This document shows, one piece after another, positions 1 to 10,461 of a stretch of DNA of 64,000 nucleotides. Position 1 is the first letter of the stretch, and every line of letters starts with the position of its first letter. A program made the position numbers and the translations under genes. The notes beneath the pieces are model-generated. The model searched no databases and was not told where the DNA came from. It saw only the letters and a program-made list of their open reading frames with translations. The DNA is from Hibiscus mutabilis (Eukaryota; Streptophyta; Magnoliopsida; Malvales; Malvaceae): the NCBI GenBank assembly GCA_019671005.1, contig CM033711.1, positions 59,259,049 to 59,323,048 of the forward strand, written 5' to 3'.

Positions 1-1329
1 ATCGTCATGTTGTCCTAACACATAGCCCATGGAATTTTCATAGACCGTTAAGTACAAGATCAGTGGTCTCCCTGAAACAGGTGGTACCAATGCTGGAGGA
101 TTGCTCAGTTGTTCTTTGATCTTTTCCAAAGCCGCTTGACATTCTTCATCCCAAGTCCCTGGGTTATTCTTCCTAAGTAACCTAAATATTGGATAACACT
201 TATCAGTTAACTGAGAAATGAAGCGTGCGATTTAATTTAATCGCCTCAGAAAACCTCGAACTTCCTTTTGTGTTTAAGGTGTTAGGAGTTCCTGTATAGC
301 TTTTATCTTATCATGATCAATATCTATTCATCTTTCGCTCACCACAAAACCTAAAAACTTGCCAGATGTAACTCCAAATGTGCATTTGGTTGGGTTGAGC
401 TTTAACTGGAACTTCCTTAGTCCGAGGAAGAGCTTTTCTAGATTGACCAAATGTTCCTCCTCAGATTGAGATTTGGCGATCATATCGTCAACATACACTT
501 CTATTTCTCTGTGCATCATATCATGGAAGAGGGTGACCATGGCCCTTTGATAGGTTGCCCCTGCATTCTTAATTCCAAAGGGCATCACTTTATAGCAAAA
601 TGTTCCCCATAACGTTACAAAAGTTGTCTTTTCCATGTCTTCTGGGCACATCTTGATCTGGTTATACCCATAGAAACCATCTATGAAAGAGAAGAGTGAA
701 TGACCAGCTGTGTTTTCGACTAAAGTGTCAATATGTGGGAGCGGGAAATTGTCCTTTGGGCTTGCCTTATTGAGCTCCCTATAATCAACACTCATTCTTA
801 CTTTTCCATCCTTCTTCGGTACTGGGACAATATTCGCCACCCATTCCGGATACTTGGCTACCTCGAGGAATCATACATCATATTGGTTCTTTACCTCATC
901 CTTGATCTTGAGGAATGTTTCAGCCTTCATTATTCTAAGCTTTTTTTTACAAGTTCACATCCTTCCTTTATAGGGAGCCTATGCATGAAGATGTCTGTGT
1001 CAAGGCCGGACATATCTTGATACGACCAAGCAAAAATATCTTTGAATTCTTTCAAGAGCTCAATTAGACCTTGTCTGGTTTTGGCTGTGATAGTAGTACC
1101 AATCTTCACCTCTCACTTTTCTTCTTTAGTTCCGAGGTTTAATGTTTCTAGTCCCTCTTTATGTGGTAGAATTTGTTTTTTCTCTCCTTCTACCGTTCTG
1201 AGCATATCACTGGGTACCTCATATTCTTCCTCATCATCAATATTTCCAATTTTTTCCAAGAATAGAGGCGATTCAAAGTCAACCTTAAAGTCAGGCTCGG
1301 ATTCATTTATGTCGATGATATCTGAAAAC
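1..1329 (-). pseudogene. T1 pol: reverse transcriptase and start of RNase H
   Basis: Copies element RNA into DNA inside the virus-like particle. Reading down from 1329 there is an acidic linker, then the RT fingers and palm: VPVPKKDGKVRMSVDYRELN, LPHIDTLVENTAGHS, MPFGIKNAGATYQRA, and the catalytic YVDD at 484-495. The longest open stretch is 328-840. Below 328 the thumb and RNase H start are still readable (RGFL..LN.IARFISQLTDKC and SGRPLILYLTVYENSMG) but with in-frame stops, and they run off the window edge. Stops also fall near 950 and 870. The sequence matches the plant Tat/Ogre RT type, which has YVDDM, and differs clearly from the FMDD Athila RTs further right. Intact length cannot be judged. 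Confidence 0.9.
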
Positions 1330-1436
1330 CTAAAAATGGAATAGGCAAAAGATATATACAAAGGAAAAAAACAAAATGAATGGAATGTCTTTTATGTGTT
1401 TGGGCCTAGAGCAAAGAGGTTGGTTTTGAGAATTAC
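1330..1436 (-). other. Probable T1 intron between protease and RT
   Basis: On the minus strand a GTAATT donor at 1436-1431 is followed by a T-rich stretch and a TTTTTAG acceptor ending at 1330, about 107 nt. The segment holds in-frame stops, while the frames on either side are open. Taking the segment out puts the two flanking frames in the same phase. Ogre/Tat elements are known to carry a spliced intron at exactly this place. The position and phase are read from the sequence; splicing itself is inference. Confidence 0.6.
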
Positions 1437-2130
1437 TCTGAACATGTCTTGAGGACTACAGGAATTTCTTCGGCAGTCCAATTGTCAAGCTCAGAGCAAG
1501 GGCGGATCATTGACAAATACTGGTTCTCTTCCTCCTATTCCACCACAGCATTGATGCTCAGCTTCTCAAATGCTTCACATAGAGTGTTCTCTCCTTTTCT
1601 TTTTTCACTGGCTGAGGTATTTGGATCTAGCATACCTCCAGATATAAAGTTATGGTTCAGGGGAGGGAAGATCATTGGTTCCCTTTCGATTTCCTCTCCC
1701 TTCAATCTAGCTCTTCTCCTCTCTTGATGCTTTCTAATTTCAGCCCTTCTTTGCCATTTGTTGGGATTGAAGCCCAAACCGAACCGATCCTTTTTCGTTG
1801 GGATTACTACGAGATATAACCTTCCTTGATGTCTCTTTCTGAATCCTTTTCCAATTTCAGCTCCGTTCCCAAGCGTTTGCTTTACCTGCATCTTCGTACA
1901 ACTTGATAATTCCAGTTCTGGTACCTTACTTCAGTGACAAAGGTTGTATTGACTAGCTCCAACGTCCTAAAATAACACTCGAGCGTACCTTCATCAATCT
2001 CAATGAAGGGTGCATCAGTGGTTACTGATGCAATGATTTCCTCCTAGTCACCGACAATTATTAGTTGACCATCAATCACAAACTTCAACTTCTGGTGTAA
2101 AATAGATGGGACCACTCCCGCCGCATGAAT
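1437..2130 (-). pseudogene. T1 protease C-terminal tail and G-patch-like segment
   Basis: Downstream of the protease core the frame continues past a stop through an IHAAGVVPS-like motif and a hydrophobic, acidic stretch. It then enters a basic, glycine-bearing segment at 1535-1891 with TLGNGAEIGKGFRKRHQG and KKDRFGLGFNP, followed by an Arg/Lys-rich helix. Glycine spacing of this kind resembles the G-patch RNA-binding segment that follows the protease in some retroviruses and plant gypsy elements; that assignment is inference. It ends in a short region just before the proposed intron. At least two stops and one frame change interrupt it, so no product is expected. Confidence 0.6.
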
Positions 2131-3039
2131 CTATGGGCACCCAAGCAAGCAGCTATAGCTAGGTCTTATATCCATAACCACAAATTCAACCTCGAAGGTC
2201 ATTGGTCCAATTCGTAAAGGCACCTCAACCTTTCCTAACACATCCCTCTGATTTCCATCAAACGCTCTAACCGTATTTCGGTAAGCTCTCATATGAGAAC
2301 TATCTATTGATAGCTTTCTTAGTGTGGCTAACGGTAGCACATTCAGTACTGACCCATTATCAATTAGGACACCTGGTAACATATACCCCTTACATCTGGT
2401 GGTGATGTGCAAAGCTTTGCAAGATCCTGTTCCTTCACCTGATATCTCTTCATCATTGAATGAGATAAAGTTGTTGACAGCAAAGTTTCTCACTAACATA
2501 TCCATCTTATCAATTGTGACCTCTTTTGGCATAAATGCTCGGTTCAATATCTTTAACAAGGCCTCACGGTGGCCATCAGAACTCAGTAGCAAGGAAAGCA
2601 TAGAAATTTGAGTTGTAAGCTTATGGAGTTGCTCCACAATGCTGTATTCGCTGTGTTTTAAGATCATCAAGAATTCCTGAGCCTCTGATTCCTTTACAGG
2701 CTCATGATATGTTGTCAGTTTTTCCTTGAAGAAATCTTTGTCATCTTCTTTTTCAGGCTCTTTAACAGCAGCCTTTCTTTGCACCGCATCTATATCTTCT
2801 GCTATTGGTTGGGAATAGAGCCTTCCATTTCTTGTGAAATGGCTTACCTCATTGATTGGTTCTCCTTTCTCTTGGACAGATGTTCCTCCTGGTGCTGTCA
2901 CCTCACAACTGTAATTCCAAGAGACTTGTCTGCTATCCTTGTAGGGAAATGGCGTTGGTGCCTTAATTATGAGCCGTGGGGTCACACTCCTTGCTGGCTC
3001 ACCAACTCTTGTTTTAGCCTTAATAACTAAAGGCTTCAT
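2131..3039 (-). pseudogene. T1 protease (retropepsin) with N-terminal spacer
   Basis: An aspartic protease that would cut the gag-pol polyprotein. The 302-residue frame starts with a proline-rich spacer and a helical segment (about residues 110-180), then the retropepsin core. The catalytic triplet is DNGS at 2350-2361 in the context GVLIDNGSVLNVLP; the plant Tat family often has DNGS where retroviruses have DTGS. The later hydrophobic motif is LLGCP followed by a stop, where the family has LLGRPW, so the R and W positions are lost. It lies between gag (higher coordinates) and the G-patch-like segment. Confidence 0.85.
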
Positions 3040-3239
3040 TCCAGTATAATCTCTTCTAGATGATGACTCCTATGATGCACATACATCCGGAAAACATTCT
3101 TTGTCTTCTTTTCCAAAGAACTCAAGTTCTTTCTTATTCATCTTTTCCTGAATTAGTTGCTTAAACTCCAAGCAACAATCAATCTCATGTCCTTCCTTCA
3201 TGTGGTAATCACAGTATGATTCTTTCTTAATTTTCAGTT

Positions 3240-4803
3240 TTTGGGCTCATTCTTCCAACATCCCTACTGCCACCATCTAAGCCCATATCCACCTCATGGG
3301 AGCTCTAACTTCAGTGACATATTCCTTAACCACCTTATCTTCCTCCTCAATAATTGCATTCACTCCTGCCTTTTGATGATTTGGCAGGGGATTTCCTTTA
3401 TCTTCCGACGTATCAAATGATAACATCCCCAATTTTCTTAAGTCATCTACCACCCTTTTGAATGCAGTACAATTTTCAATGGTATGTCCCCTAACTCCTG
3501 CATGATACTCACATTGTGCCTTCTCATCATACCATTGTGGATATGGTGGTGAGAACGGAGGGACATGTCTTGGCAGCACCCTTTGGGATTTGACCAATTC
3601 AGCAAACAATTATGTGTATGTCACCGAAATAAGAGAAAAATATGGTTTTGAGCTCCCTTGGTATCTTCGTTCCTCTTTCGGTGGGTTTTGCAGTAGCTGG
3701 AGCTGTGGTCGAGACATTGGGTTTGTTGAAGACTACCCAATTTGAGTAACTGGGATTATAGACATTAGCAGCATTGACTTCATTGTCTCTCTTTTTGTAT
3801 GGTTTCTTTGTCTCTCCACTATCCAACCTTCCATTTTTCATGGCTGCAAGTATCAACTCTCCAGTTACAAGCATGTTTGCAAAACTCTATGGAATGAATG
3901 AGCATACGATCATAGAAAGATCCATTTAATGTCTCCATAAACATTGGGGTGATCTCACTCTTCAGCAATGGTGGCTAGACTTGGGCAGCTACATCTCTCC
4001 ATCTCTACGCGTATTGGCAAAAACTCTCATGATGCTTTTGTTCTAATCCTTGCAGCACTAAGTGAGTCGGAACCATGTCTGAAACATGCTTGTACTGCTC
4101 ACTGAAGGCTCTAGACAAATCTTTCCATGACCTGATATTAATTCGGCTTAGCTGCGTATACCAGCGTGCAGCTGACCCTACTAGACTATCTTGGAAGTAG
4201 TGGATAAGCAGCTTCTCATTCCCAAGGTACATTGATATTTTCCTGTAATACATAGTCAGATGTACTGCAGGACACGTTGTTCCATTGTATTTTTCAAAGT
4301 CAGGGACCTTGAGCTTTAGTGGCACCACCAAATCAGTCACTAGGCTGAATCCTTGGCATCCATCCCTCCATATATACCTCATTCTTGGAATGATTTAATC
4401 ATTACCTCCAATTTCTCATAACGATCCTCCCATTTCTTCTCAGCTTTCACCATGTCGGCATTTCATCGAGATCAGGCACCTCAATGACTTCCTCAAAACC
4501 TATCTTCCTATCATTCCGCTCTGACGCTTCAACGACATGTGGGAAAATTTTGACCTTAGACGATTGAGTTTCCCTTTGTATGTCCGGTTGAACAAAGGTC
4601 ATCCCTTAAAATTTTGGCACAACATTTGCTTCTTCACCAGTTTCCACTACATCAGGGTCCTTAAAACCTAGCATGGCTACAATTGAACCAACCGTCTTTT
4701 GGTGAGCCAACTCCATTTGTTGCTTCAGATCTGTCTCCAACTTGTCTAACCTATCTTGGGTACATCTGTGGTTTCTTTCTAAGGCCATTACTCTGTCTTC
4801 CAT
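3240..4803 (-). pseudogene. T1 gag (capsid and nucleocapsid), multiply broken
   Basis: Structural protein of the virus-like particle. The start at 4803 opens with a heptad-like helix (residues 1-45). After a stop and some lost frame, 4382-4005 gives the capsid core DLVVPLKLKVPDFEKYNGTT..HLTMYYRKI..LLIHYFQDSLVGSAARWY, the typical retrotransposon gag domain. 3874-3599 is the linker. 3609-3277 holds a zinc-knuckle-like CEYHAGVRGHTIENC and a conserved C-terminal tail. Stops and shifts separate the parts, for example near 4005 and 3605. The T2 gag at 22461-23510 is homologous, with the same LDLEKYEGTTCPSAHLTM block. Confidence 0.85.
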
Positions 4804-5062
4804 TACTCTAACTTGAGACTGAGTACCGTACTTGTGGCTTTGTTTTGCTATTTTGATTTTCTGTCATTTTTATTTATGTTAGGTTCTTATTATGTCATGT
4901 ATGTATGCACACATGTAACATAAATAAAAAGCTATTAAACACAAAAAAAATGAAATGCAAATGCATGAATGCAGGCGAATGGCCATCAATTCCATAAAAC
5001 AATTTCTCAAGAAACAACTCTTATATTGGATATAAAATGGTCCATATTACATATAATTTTAT
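4804..5062 (-). other. T1 spacer between ORF1 and gag
   Basis: About 260 bp of AT-rich sequence without a supported reading frame. It contains runs such as GCACACATGTAACATAAATAA and A-rich tracts. It would act as the region where gag translation restarts after ORF1, but no specific signal is visible. Confidence 0.4.
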
Positions 5063-7309
5063 TTATAAGTACTTTTCAGCTTGAACTCCTAGTTCCTTGA
5101 TTTCTTCAATAAGCCACATAAGCCTCGGTCCCACTTCTCCTGCTGGCTTAACATACTGCCGAAGAGCTGCAGCTTCAGTGGCTAGCATCATCACGTGTCG
5201 AGCCACATCTTGTACCTGGGTCATGACAGTCCTATCAAACTCATCTCGTTCTTGGAATCTTCTAGCCATGTCCCTAAGACGAGTGAACCAGTATTCATTA
5301 CCTCCCTCAGCGATGTCTTCAAGGACCAAGATCTTTGTCCTATATTCCTGGATGATGTTATCCATTCCTTCAACATGTTTATTCAAGGTATCATTCTCAC
5401 TTAGACAGGACTGAAGTTCAATATAGGTGTGATGGTTCTGAAGTCTGTGCAACGAGTGGTTCAGATCATCTATCTTAGCTTGCAACTTAGCAACACAAGA
5501 CTAACTCTGTTTTAGCTTCACACTGGTCTGGTCATATGCCTTCTACAACTCAAATAGGCGGATCCTATTGTCGTAGGCCTTCCTTTTCCATACAGCCCCA
5601 CTTTCTTTCTCACTTTCTTAGACCCGTTTGCCACTCTATTTTTAGTTGCCAGCTTACCCTTATTTTTCTCTTCAGTAAGGGCTCATTTATATTTTTCGAC
5701 CTCACGCCTTCCTCGTTCCTTTTCTTTCTATACAGCATGCTCGATTTCTTGCTTCCACTACTCTGGGGTTTTTCTCAGATCAGCATTCCTAACAGTAGTT
5801 TGTAGCTTGAGGAAGTCAACTCTTTGGATTTCAAACTTCTTTTCTAGGTCTTCGTACAACTTCACTACTCGCTTTGTCTCCCCTTTATATTTTTCAACAT
5901 CTAGGCCTGACTCAAACTTGTCCCTCTGGTTCTGCTCTTGTAAGGCTTATATCTCCAGCTTAGCCCTTCTTAATTCTTCTCTCAAGATATCAGCTTCTGT
6001 AGGGACTACCTTTAAGTGTTCCTCTAGAGACTTAGCTTGCCCAGATATATGTGCTATAATTTGTCATTCATTCTCGTATGCCTCCAAATTTCATAGTCTG
6101 GGTGTACATGCAGTGACTAGTAGATTCTAGCTTCATGTGATAATAATGGTTCCATGCATCACTGATTGTCTGAACCTTCTGTCTGAACTCTCCTTGGAAC
6201 TCAAATTCTGATGAGCCAAGACTGGTAGTGAATGGGATGAACTGCTGAGACCCAAACTGACGAGATACTAGCAAAGGGGCACATTCAATTCCTCCCCACA
6301 GACCTAGTAACATTAGGAAGTTGAAATCTCCACATTTGTATATGACTTTGGTGTGACCCATCCAAGGAACCCTCCATCCGATGTCTTCGTCACGACGATC
6401 CCTGAATATACCAACCCATTTATTCTTCTTAATAACATGCCACTCTTTTGCCAAAAATTCCTGAAGAGGTAAGAAGTTCGGGGAAAACACATTTGATAAA
6501 GCTAATGTTGAGCACTTCTAGAAATGGCTGAGGACCCAAACTTGTAGAAGCGGAGCACACCCTTCAGAACAGACACCTTCAACTTTTTGGCAGGCGTTAA
6601 GGGAGATAAAGGTTTCAGCAAGGACAACTAGTACTGGATTGACTCGTCTCTTTAGTTGTTCCAGGAAATCAAGTAGCGCTACATCAATGTTTCCTAGAAC
6701 CCTCAGAAAGATGACTAAACCATAAATTGCAATGGCTAGGAGATCAACTCTGTTTTCCTTGTCGGGGTGGATTGGAATTATACTTATGATGCTTGACCAA
6801 TGGAAGTTAAAAGTACCTCCCCTCTTTTGTATCAACCCCTTAACCCAACCATCACTCATACCAGTGAACGCCTGAAGCTTTGCATGTGGGTTTTTGTTTT
6901 TAGGAGGCTTGGCATAGACCCAGTTCTTCTTCACTTTGCATAAGTTGAAAAGGGGTAAGTACTCCTTAAATGTAGGCATCATGTATTCTTTATTAAAAGT
7001 GAAGCAGCAATATCCCAGATTCCAGAATTGAACCAAGGCTTTCAGTAACTGCTCATCAACCTTCACGTACAAGAGATAGGCTATGTCACCATAAACTTCA
7101 TGGAACAACTGCTTGGTCTCATAATCAAAGTGCTCCCAGATTTCTTGCAATTCTTGCACATTGTTCTGCTTGATGCTGATGTGGGCATATTCTAAAGTTT
7201 CTTTCTCATGATCAACTACTAAACTGTCTCCAAATGTTAGCTGATTCACCTCAGACCAATGTCGGACCTTTGCATTCTCATCTCCACTTTTCAAAATTAT
7301 TCTATCCAT
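5063..7309 (-). pseudogene. T1 ORF1: extra Tat/Ogre protein upstream of gag (DUF7745-like, coiled coil)
   Basis: The extra ORF of Ogre/Tat elements, of unknown function. It starts at 7309 (MDRIILKSGDENAKVRHW). The first 260 residues (7309-6518) form a globular domain like the plant DUF7745 family, with the conserved motif GDIAYLLYVKVDEQLLKALV then CCFTF and PTFKEYLPL. 6490-6068 continues with a Trp-rich part (KNKWVGIFRDR, YYHMKLES). A frame change near 6090 leads into a long coiled coil rich in E, K and L (6090-5486). 5485-5063 ends with more coiled coil and LMWLIEEIKELG. Several stops are present. The T2 copy at 18899 is a shortened relative. Confidence 0.75.
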
Positions 7310-7976
7310 AACAAGAGCTTTTCAAATTTGAGCAATGATTTTGAGAATCAACCCCTTCTAAATATGTAATGATGTGGCATGAATGGTTATGCAAAACAAT
7401 AAGACAAGGGGAACACAGATTAGAATCAAGTAAACACAGAGAATTGAAAAACAATTTTGGGCAGCATATTCCAATACTCCAGGATATGTCTCCCTTTATT
7501 ACTTAAAACCCTAAGTTTTCTGCATGGATCTATTGGGGTGTGCTCTAAGTTCTCAAACGGTTGAGTTCTAAAAGGTACCCGAGCTATCCTTGTTGTCCCC
7601 TACTAAGGGTAGCAAGGTCCCTGGTTCTCACCCATTATAGGCTTCAAGCGAACCAAGTTCAACTCATGAGGACTCACTTCCTATGTCTTCTCGAAGAATT
7701 AGTATCCTTACGAAGACATGATGCATATGAATCCCGAAGGTACTTGCTCGGTTCATATGGAGAATCAATATTCTGACATGATCGAAGGATTTTTCCCCTC
7801 ACTTAACAATTGGGTAGAGCTTTTTTGCAACAACTTTTTAAATGCGTAAAATAGAATTACATTCATTAAACGGGCGGATAAATTGAAACCTTTGTGAACT
7901 TGCAAAATTTTTTTTAAAAAAACATTTTGAAAACAATTTGTGGCATGACCCTCTTTTGTTTTTTTTAAACAAAACA
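7310..7976 (-). other. T1 5' leader
   Basis: About 670 bp of non-coding leader between PBS and ORF1. On the minus strand it shows blocks also seen in the T2 leader: a GGGTGAGAACC or GGGTAAGGATC segment, a TTAGTAGGGG segment and a TTTGAGAA segment. That similarity confirms T1 and T2 belong to one lineage. A small open frame inside (7765-7995) crosses the PBS and is not a gene. Confidence 0.6.
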
Positions 7977-7994
7977 TCCTCAGCGGAGTCGCCA
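7977..7994 (-). promoter_or_regulatory. T1 primer binding site
   Basis: The minus strand reads TGGCGACTCCGCTGAGGA, starting three bases after the LTR end at 7998. It begins with TGG, the complement of tRNA CCA, and is of the tRNA-Arg type reported for Ogre elements. The T2 PBS at 18288 differs at only two of 18 positions. Confidence 0.8.
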
Positions 7995-8600
7995 AGCTGT
8001 CGCAACCCTTTTTTAGGAAGGTTTTGACGTTTTGGAAAACTTTATAAAATCACGGAGTCACCACCAATCTTTTTGAAAAGTGTGATTGGATCACTTTTAA
8101 AATAAGGGTATTTTGATAAAATGTTTTATTTATCAAAATTACATTTTGGTCCATAAAAAAACAAGAGAAAATAGGTTCGAGGGTCGATTACGTGTGGGGA
8201 AGGATTAGCACCCCCACAATGCCCAAAAATTGGTACCTTAATTGATTTCAAAAAGTATTTTTAAAACTGGAATTTGCAAGTTCACAAAATTTCGATTTAT
8301 TTGTCTGTAAAATGAATGTAAATCTATTTTAACGGCCTTATCGCCTGGGAAATGAACTTTAATCACCGCCAACACTCCCGAGGCTAACCCGTCATTCTCG
8401 TTTGATAAGACACCGCATTAATTAAGTTTTCACTTTTTTAACAAATAAACAAGAAAATTAAATGTGTTATTGAATTTTAATTAGAGTCTAAATGGTGAAT
8501 ATTCATAAAGAAATGTCTATATTACTTTTAATTATTAAAGTTTAAATATAGTTAAGTGTATTTTATTGAAAATGAAGAATATTTTGCAACATACATGTCA

Positions 8601-8655
8601 CTAATCTAAGTTTTAAGTCCCTAATCTAAGTTTTAAGTCCCTAATCTTAAAGTTT
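8601..8655. repeat. 20-bp tandem repeat in T1 LTR
   Basis: CTAATCTAAGTTTTAAGTCC occurs twice head to tail at 8601-8640 and is followed by a degenerate third start. It lies in the AT-rich middle of the LTR. Confidence 0.9.
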
Positions 8656-10079
8656 AACATACAAATGTTTGCAAAAAAGACAGAAAATTATCAAATATTT
8701 AAATAAAAAAATAAGTAAATACTTAAAATTAAATAAATAAAATAATTTTATATTCTAAAAAAATATGAATCATAGACTAAACTGAAAGAAAGTAAAATGT
8801 GAAGGTTAATTTTGAAAATAATTTAAAATTAGGTGCTGAATTAAAAGAAAAAGGACGAAATTGAAACAATTGAAAACTGAAGAGCTACGACGCAAGATCC
8901 AGGAAAGTAAGGCGCAGGTTATATCTGGATTCGGGTCAGGTTAAACGGGTTAGCATAAATAACCGAAATTATAAACATAATTCATTTTCTTTCTTTATTT
9001 CCAAACAGATCAAAACGGGTTTCATTATAATTCTCTGATGTGTTCTTCGTGTTCTTCATGAGATGAAGAACACGATGAACATCCGCCATGCCGGCCACCT
9101 TCCATCGGCTTTATCCGCCGTTGTCGGTGATGAAATTCCCATATTCCGATCAAATTTCCAAATTCAGTGACCTTGAAATCGCGTTTTTTCACCAGATTTC
9201 ACATCAAAACCAAATGCTTCGGCATTTCAAACAAAAAGCAAGGTAAAACAACTCTTTTATTCTTTATTTAAACTGAAACAAAAAGTAAATAGATAGTAAA
9301 TTACTAGAACTTGCTTCTCTTTATTGCTTCTGAATGATGACTACAAATTGCTTGCTCCTATAAATTCCGAATGCTATTATGCAATTGCTATCTGTGATTT
9401 CTCTGTCAATTGTTGTTGTCCTGTTACAATGATTTACAGTGCTATTTATACTACAAGAGTTTCCTAAATCCTAAGCTTAAATCCCCGATTTCTTTCCCTC
9501 TGATTGCTTGATTTTTGCCATGGCACCGATTTGGGGATTCTGGTCTTTTGCTTTGGTTCTGAATTGCCTTTTGCATATCCAATTGTAGCTTGATTCTCCC
9601 TAGGCTTTGAATTAGGGATTATCCCTTCTCGTTTTTCTTTTGATTTTTCCAGCTAGTGCTTTGGATTAGGGATTTAATCATTGTTGATTTTTGAACTGAT
9701 ATGCCCTAATTTAGGGATTTAATCCTTTTGCTCCTTTGTTTACATGTTTCTGATGATTCAAACGACATCGGCGAGGAACATTGGAGCGAGTGAAGTGTCG
9801 AAGAAGATGAAGTGACCGGCAAGAGCTAAAACGTCATGCGCGTGGCTGCCACGCGCGAGTGGTGATCCGCGTGAACACTCTGAAGCGATCTGAGCCGTTG
9901 GATAGCATCTTGAAGGAATGGACGAGAAATGCAGCTTTTGGTGATCCATGTACAGTCCCCATGTGCGATCCCGTGCCGTTGGATCTATTCTCCCTTGATC
10001 CAATGGCTCTTCATTTCTTGCGCATATAAGAGTCAAACCTTTAATAATAAACAGGCCAAACGAGCCTTTGTGCAATGAA

Positions 10080-10090
10080 CCTTTATATAA
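10080..10090 (-). promoter_or_regulatory. TATA-like box in T1 LTR
   Basis: The minus strand reads TTATATAAAGG. It lies about 2.1 kb upstream of the LTR 3' end and is followed by GC-richer sequence, as expected for a U3/R junction. Function is inferred. Confidence 0.45.
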
Positions 10091-10461
10091 TTTTTAAATG
10101 GATTCTGATTTGAATTAAATCCAATAGACTTTTTATTTATTTTCAAATTACAATTGGGCTATGTATTCTATGTTTTGGGTTTTAATATCTAATGTATATA
10201 ACCTACTTTAATTCTATATAAACAACTATATACTAATTAAAACATACGTCACATTTAATAATTCTAACTAACACTTATACTAATTATAACACATTGTATG
10301 AGACCTAAACTATTCTAATACTACATTAATCTTATAATACCCTAAGTATATTAGCAATGTTACATGATATTCAAATAATCCTAATACTAATTGCAATATA
10401 AGACTACCTAAACAAAAATGACAAAGTTAAAATAAAGAAGTTAGGTGAAAATTCAGTGACA

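Larger units (their letters stand above)
1..10461 (-). mobile_element. T1: Tat/Ogre-type Ty3/gypsy retrotransposon, 3' part missing at window edge
   Basis: On the minus strand, reading from high to low coordinates, one sees LTR, tRNA-type PBS, leader, an extra ORF1, gag, protease, G-patch-like segment, RT and the start of RNase H. An extra ORF upstream of gag and an intron between protease and RT are known hallmarks of Ogre/Tat elements. The remaining RNase H, integrase and 3' LTR would lie left of base 1. All reading frames carry stops or frameshifts, so this is an old, inactive copy. The right LTR end at 10461 is inferred from a TGTCAC start on the minus strand that matches the GCGACA end; its target duplication cannot be tested because the other end is outside the window. 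Confidence 0.85.
7998..10461 (-). repeat. T1 5' LTR (about 2.46 kb)
   Basis: The plus strand starts TGTCGC directly after the PBS spacer and ends AGTGACA, so the LTR is TGTCAC...GCGACA on the minus strand. Its 3' part carries blocks shared with the T2 LTR end (CCCCACACGTAAYCG and CCCTCGAACC, and the GACTCCGT/GAGTCACC pair). A TATA-like element is at 10080-10090. The right boundary rests only on the inverted terminal match, so it could be longer. No coding sequence is supported inside; short frames there are chance. Confidence 0.65.

Noticed and set aside
7977..7994. tRNA gene fragments at the PBS sites
   Set aside because: Only 18 bases complementary to a tRNA 3' end, placed right after an LTR; primer binding sites, not tRNA genes.
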